Shown: positions 16,111 to 24,690 of the stretch, piece by piece
Numbering within the stretch: position 1 is the stretch's first letter
How the letters are laid out: each line of letters starts with the position of its first letter
From: Eubacteriales bacterium
GTDB lineage: Bacteria; Bacillota; Clostridia; Lachnospirales; Lachnospiraceae
Reading direction: 5' to 3'
NCBI GenBank assembly: GCA_030537135.1
Contig: JAUNOP010000013.1
Location: 1 to 53,825, forward strand
DNA length: 53,825 nucleotides
Position numbers and translations under genes: made by a program
The notes under the pieces: generated by a model
Told to the model about the DNA's origin: nothing
The model's input: the letters and a program-made list of their open reading frames with translations, nothing else
The model's database searches: none

Positions 16111-16272
16111 CGTGAACTTAAGCGAAATGCATCTGTTTCCCAAAAGAAAAAAATTCACCATAATTACTCTTTTTCGTGTAAAATAATTTTGCCAAACACA
16201 CTTCCACAGAAAAGAGGGTTATGATGAACTTTCAAAATGATTTCCACCTGTGCGGTTGGATTTTGACGCTTT

Positions 16273-16298
16273 AACCCTTGTCTTTTTAGACAAGGGTT
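16273..16298 (+). terminator. Perfect hairpin terminator
   Basis: AACCCTTGTC (16273-16282) pairs with GACAAGGGTT (16289-16298), followed by TTATT. A 17-codon frame (MMNFQNDFHLCGWILTL) ends just before it, which I do not consider a proven gene. Confidence 0.55.
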
Positions 16299-16406
16299 TT
16301 ATTACGCCTTTTATATAAGCCTTATGGTACTTAAGAAAACTTATTGAAAATATATTTAAAATGGCTTATAATGTAACTATTGTAGGTTAGTTGAGGAGGC
16401 GTTAAG

Positions 16407-17082
16407 ATGTTCATTCATGCAGTTCCAGATAATCGTGGCAAAAAAGACGGATATTACTGCTCCTTGGTAGAATCTCATAGAATAAATGGAGTCCCGAAGC
16501 ATAAAACGGTGCTTTCTTTCGGCTTTATTGCTGCCGAAAGGCTTCCTTATCTGAAAGCGGCATTTAATCGTGGTGATCCGGAAGCTATCTTGGAACAGGA
16601 AAAACGTAGTCAAGAAAAACGAAAGGGGATGCTATAATTATAAAACAGCATTCAGATGATAAGAAACCAGTTATTGAATACATTGCAAAGATTACACTCT
16701 CCAATGGAGAAACCATCGAAAAATCTGTATCCACTATCGGCGATTTTCCATCCCTTGAGGACTTTGACCTCTCCACAAGGGATGGCTTCCTTGTGGATTT
16801 TGACCGCCTGGAGAAGACGATCCTTGAAACAAGCAGAAAACTTAACCGCGAAATCTCTAAGGAATTTCTCCGGGCATCGTCTAAAAAAACAGAAAACCCA
16901 AGGAAAAATAGTCTCCCCGGGAAGTTACGCTTGAATCAGCCCCATCGGAGTGTGTCTACATATCGATTGACGATATCGGCGTCAAGCACCAGAAAGAGTC
17001 CCGCGAAGAAGGCTCCGTAAGAAACTACAAATACGTTGAGAATACAGTTGCCCATATCCAATTAAGAAGAGATGCCGCGTGA
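16407..17082 (+). pseudogene. Insertion-sequence transposase remnant, copy B
   Basis: GAGGAGGCG precedes an ATG opening a 76-residue segment like the N-terminus of IS1634-type transposases (YYCSLVESHRINGVPKHKTV, ERLPYLKAAFNRGDPE). A stop at 16635 follows, then the segment shared with positions 1-337, whose start codon here is ATA rather than ATG. After ~16925 a third frame carries VYISIDDIGVKHQKESREEG and NYKYVENTVAHIQ, a transposase core fragment with an aspartate pair, ending at a stop at 17080. The rest of the catalytic domain is absent. Family assignment is tentative. Confidence 0.65.
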
Positions 17083-17157
17083 TGTTTGCCGCTGATGCTG
17101 ATTAGTGATGAAAGTTGGAATGTAAGAAAGTAAATGCAAGAAAAAATCCTTCTGAAC

Positions 17158-17201
17158 AGCCTGATTTGGGCTGGACAGAGGGCGTTTTTTTTAGATAGTT
17201 A
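17158..17201 (+). terminator. Hairpin with long T-tract after the IS remnant
   Basis: CCTTCTG-AACAGCC (from 17158) pairs imperfectly with GGCTG-GACAGAGG (about 17179-17192), followed by GCG and eight T (to 17202). Confidence 0.55.
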
Positions 17202-17317
17202 GATATTCCTATTACGAATTTCAAAAAATGACAAATTTCTCATTAAAAAGTCACAAATATGTAAGCTGAAAGTTGTATGATATGGGTAAACTAGAAAAAA
17301 GGAGGCAAAGCTTACAT

Positions 17318-17467
17318 TTGGCAAAGAGATTTCTCAGAAGCGCAGTGTTTGTGCTTGGTTGTTTTTTATTGGGTATTTTGCTTGCAGTGCTTGGAGTATT
17401 GCATATGGCGGTCTGCGTGATTGGAAGACTGACAGACTGTCTGCTGCTTAAATTAGAAGGGAGCTGA
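17318..17467 (+). CDS. Small membrane protein upstream of the glycosyltransferase
   Basis: 49 residues if started at TTG 17318 (MAKRFLRSAVFVLGCFLLG...), 12 bases after AAAAGGAGG. Starts further up at ATG 17273 or 17282 lack a ribosome site. One long hydrophobic stretch (VFVLGCFLLGILLAVLGVLHMAVCVIG) spans the membrane, with a short C-terminal tail. It ends 7 bases before the peptidoglycan glycosyltransferase gene, so the two are likely co-transcribed. No family recognised; a partner of that membrane enzyme is a guess. Confidence 0.5.
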   Translation: MAKRFLRSAVFVLGCFLLGILLAVLGVLHMAVCVIGRLTDCLLLKLEGS

Positions 17468-17474
17468 GGCTATA

Positions 17475-18194
17475 GTGAAGAAAAAGCATTCTGTCAGAAG
17501 AACCGTATTTTTTATCATTGCCGTATGGCTGTGTATTGCAGTGGGAGTAGGTCTTTTTTGGGGAGCAAAGGGATATCAGATGTATCAGGACGCTGCATCG
17601 GAAACCACTATTGAAGAAAAGGTAGATGAGATACGCGGCAGAGAAGAATTTACGAGCTATACGGATTTGACGGATTTTTATATAGAAGCTGTCAAATCTG
17701 TGGAGGATCGCAGATTTGAAAAGCATCCTGGAATTGATCCGCTCGCCATCTGCCGCGCTCTGTGGAGCAATATAAAGGCGAGATCCTTTGAAGAGGGAGG
17801 AAGCACGATTACGCAGCAGCTTGCTAAAAATCTGCTTTTTACACAGGATAAAAAAATAGAGCGGAAATTTGCAGAAATTTTTGCTGCCTTTGATATAGAA
17901 GCAAAGTACAGCAAAAAAGAAATATTGGAACTATATGTGAACACGGCATATTTTGGAAGCGGTTATTATGGGATTTATGCAGCCTCCACAGGATACTTCG
18001 GCAAAACACCGTCAGAGCTGACAGAATATGAAGCGGCCATGCTGGCAGGAGTGGTCGCCGCTCCATCTGCTTATTCTCCAGATGTAAGCGCCAAGCTGTC
18101 TTCTGAGCGTACGAGGCAGGTACTTTACAGCATGGTGAGAAACAAAGTTCTCACACAAGAAGAGGCAGACAGGATAGCAGAGCCTTATTTGTGA
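17475..18194 (+). CDS. Monofunctional peptidoglycan glycosyltransferase (GT51)
   Basis: 239 residues from GTG. One N-terminal membrane anchor (residues ~9-32), then a GT51 domain. Catalytic E77 lies in VEDRRFEKHPGID, the second motif is GGSTITQQLAKNL (108-120), and KKEILELYVNTAYFGSGYYGI and AAMLAGVVAAPSAYSP are also family motifs. It polymerises lipid II into glycan strands on the outer face of the membrane. There is no transpeptidase domain, so it is a stand-alone MtgA-type enzyme rather than a class A PBP. Length is normal for the type. Confidence 0.92.
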   Translation: MKKKHSVRRTVFFIIAVWLCIAVGVGLFWGAKGYQMYQDAASETTIEEKVDEIRGREEFTSYTDLTDFYIEAVKSVEDRRFEKHPGIDPLAICRALWSNIKARSFEEGGSTITQQLAKNLLFTQDKKIERKFAEIFAAFDIEAKYSKKEILELYVNTAYFGSGYYGIYAASTGYFGKTPSELTEYEAAMLAGVVAAPSAYSPDVSAKLSSERTRQVLYSMVRNKVLTQEEADRIAEPYL

Positions 18195-18287
18195 TTGTAG
18201 AATGCAAAAACATATGCTACACTTTGATATGCGAAAAAAAGCCGATCGGTTGCTGGAAGCGGTTCATACCGCAGCGTCCCCAAAATC

Positions 18288-19469
18288 TTGTACAGGGCAG
18301 TTCTGGCAGTCTGGGCAGTTGATTCTCCCAGAGTACAAAGCAAAACCTATGAAGAACTGCTGCAAGAGCATCTGTGTGATTTTCAGCCCCTGATACGTGG
18401 GTCTGTTCTCTCTCTGGGACAGGAGCAGAACCTTCCCACGGATAAAAGACTGCAGCGCCTCAAGGATGGAGAAGAAGATCGGAACCTATATGCCTTGTAT
18501 TATCAGTACAGCCGATATCTGCTTATCTCTTCCTCAAGAAAGGGGACGCTTCCCGCCAATCTTCAGGGAATCTGGAGCTGGAAGCTAAGGCCAGCATGGA
18601 GCAGCAACTGGATCACAAATATTAATCTTCAGATGAATTACTGGCCAGTGCAGATTTGCAGCCTGGAGGAATGCATGGAGCCATACTTTCGATTTGTGAA
18701 AAAAATCTGCGAGCAAGGAAAAAATACAGCCAGGATTCACTATGGGTGCAGAGGCTTTGTACATCACCATAATGCGGATTTCTGGTGCAGCACAAATCCA
18801 ACAGGGATTCCTTATCAGGAAAAGCAGGGGCAAAGGGGAAGCGCGGTCTGGCCCTTCTGGGCAATGGGAGGCGCATGGCTGGCCAGCGAATTTTACAGGC
18901 AGTATCAATATAAGCCAGATAGACATTTTCTGGAAACAGAGGTGTACCCCATTCTCAGAGAGGCAGCCAGAAAATCCCTTGCCTATCGCCTGGAAAAGGG
19001 AAGCGGCCATACAGGCTGGAGCTGCGCGTGGATTATAAATCTGTATACGATTTTGGGAGAAGCAGATAAGGCGTGCGAGTATCTTAGAATGTTACTGACA
19101 AAGTCTACCTACCCAAATCTCTGGGACGCACATCCTCCTTTTCAGATTGACGGGAATTTCGGCGGCCTTGCAGGAATCGCGCATATGCTGCTGCAGACAG
19201 AGGAGCATCTGATAAAAATTCTTCCGGCTCTTCCCAACGAGTGGGAGGAAGGAAGTGTGACAGGGCTTCGCGGAAGGGGAGATTTGACTATTTCTATTTC
19301 CTGGGACAGGAGGGGCTGCCGGGCGGACGTCTGCGTGGGAAGGTATGCTTATAAGGGAGAGTTTGTATATTGCGAAAAGACAGAGAAGATAGAGCTGTGC
19401 GCTGGAGAGAGAAAAAAGTTTGACTTTCACAGAGGGCATAGAAAACCTGATTTTGTGAAAGAATACTAA
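18288..19469 (+). pseudogene. GH95-family (alpha-fucosidase/galactosidase) remnant with internal deletion
   Basis: True homology begins at about 18342 (SKTYEELLQEH, DFQPLIRG); the N-terminal ~300 residues of a ~750-residue enzyme are gone. Conserved parts remain: GTLPANLQGIWS, SSNWITNINLQMNYWP with the two catalytic-site Asn, and HPPFQIDGNFGG with the activating Asp. In the middle, YPILREAARKSLAYRLEKG jumps from the start of the central domain to its far end. The segment that should carry the general-acid Glu is missing, apparently by deletion between two EAA-like repeats. No ribosome site or valid start. Not expected to be active. Confidence 0.8.
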
Positions 19470-19502
19470 GGCATTGGAGTTCACAAAGTTTTCACAAAAA
19501 AA

Positions 19503-19544
19503 TTAGCACTCGCACTTGACGAGTGCTAAAATATGTGTTATATT
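19503..19544 (+). promoter_or_regulatory. CIRCE operator (HrcA) overlapping a sigmaA promoter
   Basis: TTAGCACTC (19503-19511), nine-base spacer, GAGTGCTAA (19521-19529): an exact CIRCE element. TTGACG (19516-19521) lies inside it, and TATATT (19539-19544) follows with a 17-bp spacer, so HrcA would block this promoter. The Hsp20 ATG is 110 bases downstream. Confidence 0.95.
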
Positions 19545-19654
19545 ACACATAGAACAAAGGAGATGGATAAGGAGTACAGAAATCCATAGAAATCCTGACA
19601 TCCCCGGTTCCAATGAATAATAGAAAAGATTTAGCGGAAAAGGAGCGATGACTT

Positions 19655-20098
19655 ATGATGATGATGCCTAGTATTTTTGGAGAAGATTTGATTGACGACT
19701 TTTTTGGATTTGATTATCCGACAAGAAGATATCAAAGAGTGAACACAGACACTTTGATGAAGACAGACGTGAGAGAGCATGAGAATGCATATGAGCTGGA
19801 GGTAAGCCTTCCGGGATATAAGAAGGAAGATATTCAGGCAGAGCTGAAGGACGGCTACCTTACTATAAAGGCCTCTGTTTCCCAGAACAAGGATGAGAAG
19901 GATGAAAGCACTGGAAAATACATCCGAAGAGAAAGATATGCAGGGTCCTGCAGCAGAAGCTTTTATGTGGGAGAGGACATTACACAGGAGGACATCAAGG
20001 CCAAATATGAGAATGGAGTACTTTCTCTGACAATTCCGAAAAAGGAGCCAAAGAAACCAGAAGTGGAAGAGAAAAAATATATTACAATTGAAGGGTAA
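19655..20098 (+). CDS. Small heat shock protein, Hsp20 family
   Basis: 147 residues. The alpha-crystallin domain spans ~35-130 (TDVREHENAYELEVSLPGYKKEDIQAELKDGYLTI to KYENGVLSLTIPKK). The GVLSLTIPK strand and SLPGYKKEDI are hallmarks. Start fixed by AAGGAG ~10 bases upstream. It is an ATP-independent holdase chaperone. Control by HrcA through CIRCE is direct and unusually clear, which puts it in the class I heat-shock regulon alongside groESL and dnaK. A terminator follows before the DnaJ-like gene. Confidence 0.95.
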   Translation: MMMMPSIFGEDLIDDFFGFDYPTRRYQRVNTDTLMKTDVREHENAYELEVSLPGYKKEDIQAELKDGYLTIKASVSQNKDEKDESTGKYIRRERYAGSCSRSFYVGEDITQEDIKAKYENGVLSLTIPKKEPKKPEVEEKKYITIEG

Positions 20099-20129
20099 AT
20101 GTTCACGAATCCCTTTTTTATATAAATTG

Positions 20130-20162
20130 GGCCAGCCGCATCAGGATGTCGGCTGGCCTTTT
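20130..20162 (+). terminator. Terminator after hsp20
   Basis: GGCCAGCCG (20130-20138) and CGGCTGGCC (20150-20158) form a perfect 9-bp GC-rich stem followed by TTTT. Confidence 0.85.
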
Positions 20163-20260
20163 GTGAACAGATATATCAGAGGGGACAAAAAGCCGTGCGG
20201 CTCTGTCAGTACATGGTTTTAAAATCCCTGTATCATAGCAAAGGCCTGGGAGGTGTCGGT

Positions 20261-21205
20261 ATGGCTGCAAAGAGAGATTATTATGAAATATTAGGAGTTG
20301 ACAGGAAGGCCGACGCGGCTGCAATTAAAAATGCGTATCGAAAGCTGGCAAAAAAGTATCATCCTGACATTAATGCCAATAATCCGTCGGCAGAGAGAAA
20401 ATTTAAGGAAGTAAATGAAGCCTATGAGATTCTGGGAAATAAAGAAAAGCGAAAGCTGTATGATGAATATGGCTTTCTTGCGTTTGAACCGGGCTTTTCT
20501 CCAGAAGAAGCCAAAAGGCATTATCAGTCTCAACATCAGCACAGAGAAAAGCCGGAATTTTCTTTTCATATGGATGGTGAAAATGATTTTTTTGGAGATA
20601 TTTTCGGAGACTTTTTTACATCAGGCGCGCAATATAAAAATATGTACGGCAGAGAAGCCTATGGAAGCTATGCTGCAAAGGGGCAGGACATTGAGGCGGA
20701 AATGACAGTCAGCTTTGAGGAGGCCATTTTGGGCTGTGATAAAATATTTTCTCTGAAAAATGCCGGAGGCAGCGCCAAGCCCATTCAGGTACACATTCCT
20801 GCCGGAGTAGATACGGGAAGCAGAATTCGATTAAAAGAAAAGGGAGAGCCGGGGAGATTGGGCGGTAAAAACGGCGATTTGTACCTGAAAATTGTGGTTT
20901 CTGATAAAGCCGGCTATGAACGGAAGGGACAGGATATTTACTCAACCATCTATATTCCCTATGCAACCGCAGTCCTTGGAGGCAGGGTACGGGTTCATAC
21001 GTTTTATGGAGACGTTGTGTGTGGCATAAAGGAAGGAACCCAGTCTGGAACAAAAATTAGACTAAAGGGAAAGGGCGTTGTTTCCATGAAAAATCCGTCA
21101 GTGTACGGCGACCAGTATGTGATTGTACAGATACAGGTTCCTAGGGGTCTTACCCCGCAGGCAAAGGAAAAGCTTCAGGAATTTCAGAAGGTAAGCGGAC
21201 AATGA
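20261..21205 (+). CDS. DnaJ-like co-chaperone without zinc finger (CbpA type)
   Basis: 314 residues starting at [13 protein letters not shown]; the start is set by GGGAGG ~10 bases upstream, and longer in-frame starts would add a non-homologous leader. The J domain covers ~4-70 with the Hsp70-stimulating HPD motif in KKYHPDIN. A short Phe/Gly-rich linker ([15 protein letters not shown], ~105-125) is followed by two beta-sandwich client-binding domains (~145-310). The CxxCxGxG zinc-finger repeats of DnaJ are absent, as in CbpA/DnaJ2 proteins. It partners with DnaK to load unfolded clients. It follows hsp20 but is separated by a terminator, so co-transcription would need read-through. Confidence 0.9.
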   Translation: MAAKRDYYEILGVDRKADAAAIKNAYRKLAKKYHPDINANNPSAERKFKEVNEAYEILGNKEKRKLYDEYGFLAFEPGFSPEEAKRHYQSQHQHREKPEFSFHMDGENDFFGDIFGDFFTSGAQYKNMYGREAYGSYAAKGQDIEAEMTVSFEEAILGCDKIFSLKNAGGSAKPIQVHIPAGVDTGSRIRLKEKGEPGRLGGKNGDLYLKIVVSDKAGYERKGQDIYSTIYIPYATAVLGGRVRVHTFYGDVVCGIKEGTQSGTKIRLKGKGVVSMKNPSVYGDQYVIVQIQVPRGLTPQAKEKLQEFQKVSGQ

Positions 21206-21212
21206 CAAAGAG

Positions 21213-21251
21213 GAGACTTTCCATTCAATAGAGTGGGAGTCTCTTTTTTTT
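21213..21251 (+). terminator. Terminator after the DnaJ-like gene
   Basis: GAGACT (21213-21218) pairs with AGTCTC (21238-21243), with further inner CCA/TGG pairs, and is followed by eight T. Confidence 0.8.
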
Positions 21252-21290
21252 GAATAAGCCGCTGCATGGCAGTTTTCTGCCCTGAAGGAT

Positions 21291-21319
21291 TTGACAGAAA
21301 GGGAAGCAGATTATAAAAT
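21291..21319 (+). promoter_or_regulatory. Promoter of the first two-component operon
   Basis: TTGACA (21291-21296) and TAAAAT (21314-21319) with a 17-bp spacer, 28 bases before the kinase ATG. Confidence 0.65.
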
Positions 21320-21346
21320 AGAAGAAGGTGGAGGGTTGGGGAAGAT

Positions 21347-23170
21347 ATGTGGAAAAAAATATTAAAACACTATAATAGCTGGAAATTGGGACATAAGCTG
21401 CTTTGTATGTTTGTGCTGTCTTCAATTATTCCGCTCTTGCTGATGCAGATTTTTGTGTTTCAGGTAAACCAAAAACAGATGACAGAGAAAATAGATGAGC
21501 TTATGGTTAATAACCTGAAACAGATCGCAGAACGTGTGAATTTGAATATGGAAGTGTACACAAATCTGCTTTATCAAATATATAAGGACGAATTGGTAAT
21601 TGACAATGTCAGCTCCTTGAACGATGGTCAGGAAAAACAGAAAGCGGTTGCCTATAATCAGATTGTTAAGCGCCTGAAGCAATACCGCAACAGTGATGCC
21701 GGGATTCGATGCCTGAGTATTGTGTGGCATGATGGTATGTCTGTTATATACGATTTTGAGACAGATTCTTCTCTGAATACAATTTGGAACAACTATTCAG
21801 ATATGCGCCAGATTCCACCCTATCGCCAATCCATTGATGCACCGGGGATGGTTCTTACAGATACCATGAATTTTAAGGACGGGGAAAATTCGGGACATTT
21901 CTTTCATATTTCCAAAAGGCTGTTTGATTTTAATGATTTGGAAAAGGGGAGCATCGCAACCATTATTATGTCCGTAGATCAAAAGATTTTAAGCTCTATT
22001 TGCGGAAACGGAAGTAAGGAAGATGTAAGCATTAATTTTATTCTGAATCAGGAACAGAGGGTGATGTCTTATCCAGATGAGGATTTTACTGGGAACGCTA
22101 TAAATCCCCAATTAAGTGTGGAGGATTTTGTAAAGGTTTCGGGATATCTTCGTGACAAAAACATGGCGATCAATCAATATGAGGATGCGAACACAGGATG
22201 GATATTCTGTAATGCCTATGACAGAGATTATATGCTCAAAGACTTGTCTAGGACGCAGGGAATGCAGATTGGCATTACTTTGCTGCTGCTTGGCTTTGCT
22301 CTTGTTTTGATTTTTTATACAGTACGGAATATGGATACATCTGTAAAATCTGTTGTTTCCGGTATGCAGGAGGTTCAAAAGGGAAATTTGGATGTGGTAG
22401 TGCCGGTACAGTTTTTTGATGAAATCGGAACGATTGCGGATAATTTTAATGAAATGACTGTAAAGGTCAAGGAATTGATACAAGAGGTTACGCAAGCAGA
22501 GGAGAATCGAAAAAATGCGGAAATAAGGGCTTTGGAGGCGCAGATTAATCCGCATTTTCTCTACAATACACTGGATTCCATTAATTGGATGGCTATTGAG
22601 AAGGAAGAGTATGAAATCAGCAAGATGATACGAAATCTGGGTGTAATACTCAGATATAGTGTCAATAAAAGTAATCAGATGGTAACGCTTCTGGAGCTTT
22701 CAGACTGGTTGGAGAAATATATGAGCTTGCAGCAGATGCGCTTTAATGATGCATTTTCTTATCGGCTGAATATAGACGAAAATATTTATAATCAAAAAGT
22801 TTATAAGCTTTTGCTGCAGCCATTTGTAGAAAATGCGATTTTGCATGGCTTTAAAGAAATGGAAAGCGGCGGCTTGCTTCAGATTGATATTATGCCGGCA
22901 GAATACGAAAAGGGTATTGTTATAATTATAGAAGATAACGGAAAGGGAATGCCAGCGGAAATGCTGAAAAACTTTAATAACAAGGATGAGGCGATTTGCG
23001 ATGAGGGAAAAAGCATCGGACTGCATAACGCTTTTTCAAGAATAAATATGTATTATGGGGAAGCAGCATCGTGGAATGTAAGTAGTATAGAAGGAATGGG
23101 AACGGTTATTACTTTGAGGCTGCCTATATTGGAGGAAGGCCATGTGTACCCGGAAAGGGAGATAAAATGA
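21347..23170 (+). CDS. YesM-type membrane sensor histidine kinase
   Basis: 607 residues. Two membrane helices (~20-38 and ~305-325) frame a ~265-residue extracellular sensor domain. A HAMP segment (~325-380) leads to the His_kinase domain with phospho-acceptor H403 in QINPHFLYNTLDSINW, then a HATPase domain with VENAILHGF and EDNGKGMP. This is the LytS/YesM class used for carbohydrate sensing in Firmicutes. Its gene overlaps the regulator gene by 4 bases (ATGA). The next genes encode two sugar-binding proteins and permeases, so the signal is probably a saccharide, possibly delivered by the adjacent lipoprotein. Confidence 0.93.
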   Translation: MWKKILKHYNSWKLGHKLLCMFVLSSIIPLLLMQIFVFQVNQKQMTEKIDELMVNNLKQIAERVNLNMEVYTNLLYQIYKDELVIDNVSSLNDGQEKQKAVAYNQIVKRLKQYRNSDAGIRCLSIVWHDGMSVIYDFETDSSLNTIWNNYSDMRQIPPYRQSIDAPGMVLTDTMNFKDGENSGHFFHISKRLFDFNDLEKGSIATIIMSVDQKILSSICGNGSKEDVSINFILNQEQRVMSYPDEDFTGNAINPQLSVEDFVKVSGYLRDKNMAINQYEDANTGWIFCNAYDRDYMLKDLSRTQGMQIGITLLLLGFALVLIFYTVRNMDTSVKSVVSGMQEVQKGNLDVVVPVQFFDEIGTIADNFNEMTVKVKELIQEVTQAEENRKNAEIRALEAQINPHFLYNTLDSINWMAIEKEEYEISKMIRNLGVILRYSVNKSNQMVTLLELSDWLEKYMSLQQMRFNDAFSYRLNIDENIYNQKVYKLLLQPFVENAILHGFKEMESGGLLQIDIMPAEYEKGIVIIIEDNGKGMPAEMLKNFNNKDEAICDEGKSIGLHNAFSRINMYYGEAASWNVSSIEGMGTVITLRLPILEEGHVYPEREIK

Positions 23171-24681
23171 GAATTTTAATTGTAGAGGATGAAGTGAAAA
23201 TCCGCATGGGAATCTCGAGGCTGATATCTTCCCATACAGAACATAGTGTAGTGGGAGAAGCCAAAAATGGGAGAGAGGGTCTGGAAATGATTAACCGCCT
23301 TCGCCCGGAGCTTGTTATTTCTGATATTCGTATGCCGGTGATGGACGGGCTGGAGATGCTGCAGGAGGCAGTAGAGGCTGGCTGCCATTGCCATTTTGTA
23401 ATCTTAAGCGGTTACTCTGAGTTTGAATATGCCCAAAAGGCGCTCAGACAGGGAGTGGATGATTATTTACTGAAACCACTGGCGCCAGAAGACGTCACAA
23501 AGCTTCTGGACAAAATTCAAAAGAGGCTTCGTCTGGAAGAAGAGGAAAGCGCGCAGACCACAGAGGGACTGCTGCGTGACCTTTTGACTGGAGGAAGAAG
23601 AGATGTGGCAGACATCTGCCGGAGATTGGAAAAAACAGGGGCGCTTGAACAGGGAGTACCGCTCTTTCTTGCAGCAGGATATGTAGGAAATACGAACGTC
23701 AGGTATTGTCAGGCATTGACCAGACAGTGGGAAAGGATGAAAGAGGATCATCCGGAATTGCATCTGTACTATGTTATGCTGGAAAATACCCAGGAAGTGT
23801 TTCTGCTGGCGCAGGGAGAAATTTCCCGGGAAGACATGGAAAAGAAACTGAGGCGGAGAATTTATCAAAATATAACAGAGGAAGATCAGCCAGTATGGAC
23901 GTTCCAGGAGCTGTATGCTCCTGAAAGCATTCAGGATACTGTTCAGAAATTGAGAGAGTATTATCTATATGGAATTCGTATTGGGTATCGTGAAATCCTT
24001 ACAGCGGAAAAAATTGAAAAAATTGCAGAAGAAGATTTTCAATATCCATTACATCTGGAGAGCAGGATGCAGTCTGCAATATGTAAGGAATCTGCAGAAA
24101 ATTTAAGAAAAGAAGCAGAAAATTTTGTAATCTATACAAAAGAAATGAAATGCAGCCCCCGGTATATCAGAAAGACTTATAAAAAAATGCTTGGGTTTCT
24201 GGAAAATGTGTGTCATGAGGTAAATCCAGAGGCATATAAGCTCTTACAAAAGCAGGATTTGGAAAGAACAGCTTCTGGCATGATTACTTTTGGAGAATTA
24301 GAGACATGCTTTCGAAAGGCAGTGGAGAGTATCCTGGAATCTAAGGACAAAAAAGAGGATATTCGCAATTATGCGATACGAAGGGCAATTAGTTTTATAA
24401 GAGAACATTACAGTGAGAATATTTCCCTGGATATGCTTGCTGACCGTCTGGAAATTACACCGGAATATCTGAGTACACTCTTTAATAAAGAAGTTGGAAT
24501 TAACTTTTCGACATTTTTGAAACGATTTCGTATCAGTCAGGCTAAAAGGCTGCTGAAAGGAACGGATGAGAAAATTTATTCTATAGCATTACAGGTGGGA
24601 TATAATGATCCAAAGTATTTTAACAGGGTATTTAAAGAAGAGGTGGGCGTTTCGCCTGGGGATTACAAACAAAAGAACTAG
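23167..24681 (+). CDS. YesN-type response regulator with AraC DNA-binding domain
   Basis: 504 residues. Receiver domain 1-120 with acidic pocket VEDE, phospho-acceptor D53 in ISDIRMPVMDG and K103. A long middle region (~130-395) of unknown fold is typical of YesN proteins. The C-terminal ~100 residues hold the double AraC helix-turn-helix (ISLDMLADRLEITPEYLSTLFNKE and YSIALQVGYNDPKYFNRVFKEEVGVSPGDYK). It should activate the binding protein and permease genes downstream. Its stop is only 9 bases before the first binding-protein gene, so sensor, regulator and that lipoprotein form one operon. Confidence 0.93.
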   Translation: MRILIVEDEVKIRMGISRLISSHTEHSVVGEAKNGREGLEMINRLRPELVISDIRMPVMDGLEMLQEAVEAGCHCHFVILSGYSEFEYAQKALRQGVDDYLLKPLAPEDVTKLLDKIQKRLRLEEEESAQTTEGLLRDLLTGGRRDVADICRRLEKTGALEQGVPLFLAAGYVGNTNVRYCQALTRQWERMKEDHPELHLYYVMLENTQEVFLLAQGEISREDMEKKLRRRIYQNITEEDQPVWTFQELYAPESIQDTVQKLREYYLYGIRIGYREILTAEKIEKIAEEDFQYPLHLESRMQSAICKESAENLRKEAENFVIYTKEMKCSPRYIRKTYKKMLGFLENVCHEVNPEAYKLLQKQDLERTASGMITFGELETCFRKAVESILESKDKKEDIRNYAIRRAISFIREHYSENISLDMLADRLEITPEYLSTLFNKEVGINFSTFLKRFRISQAKRLLKGTDEKIYSIALQVGYNDPKYFNRVFKEEVGVSPGDYKQKN

Positions 24682-24690
24682 GAGCCTGAT

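Noticed and set aside
16218-16275. 17-codon frame before the hairpin at 16273 as a leader peptide
   Set aside because: It lacks a downstream attenuated gene other than an IS remnant, and shows no repeated regulatory codons.
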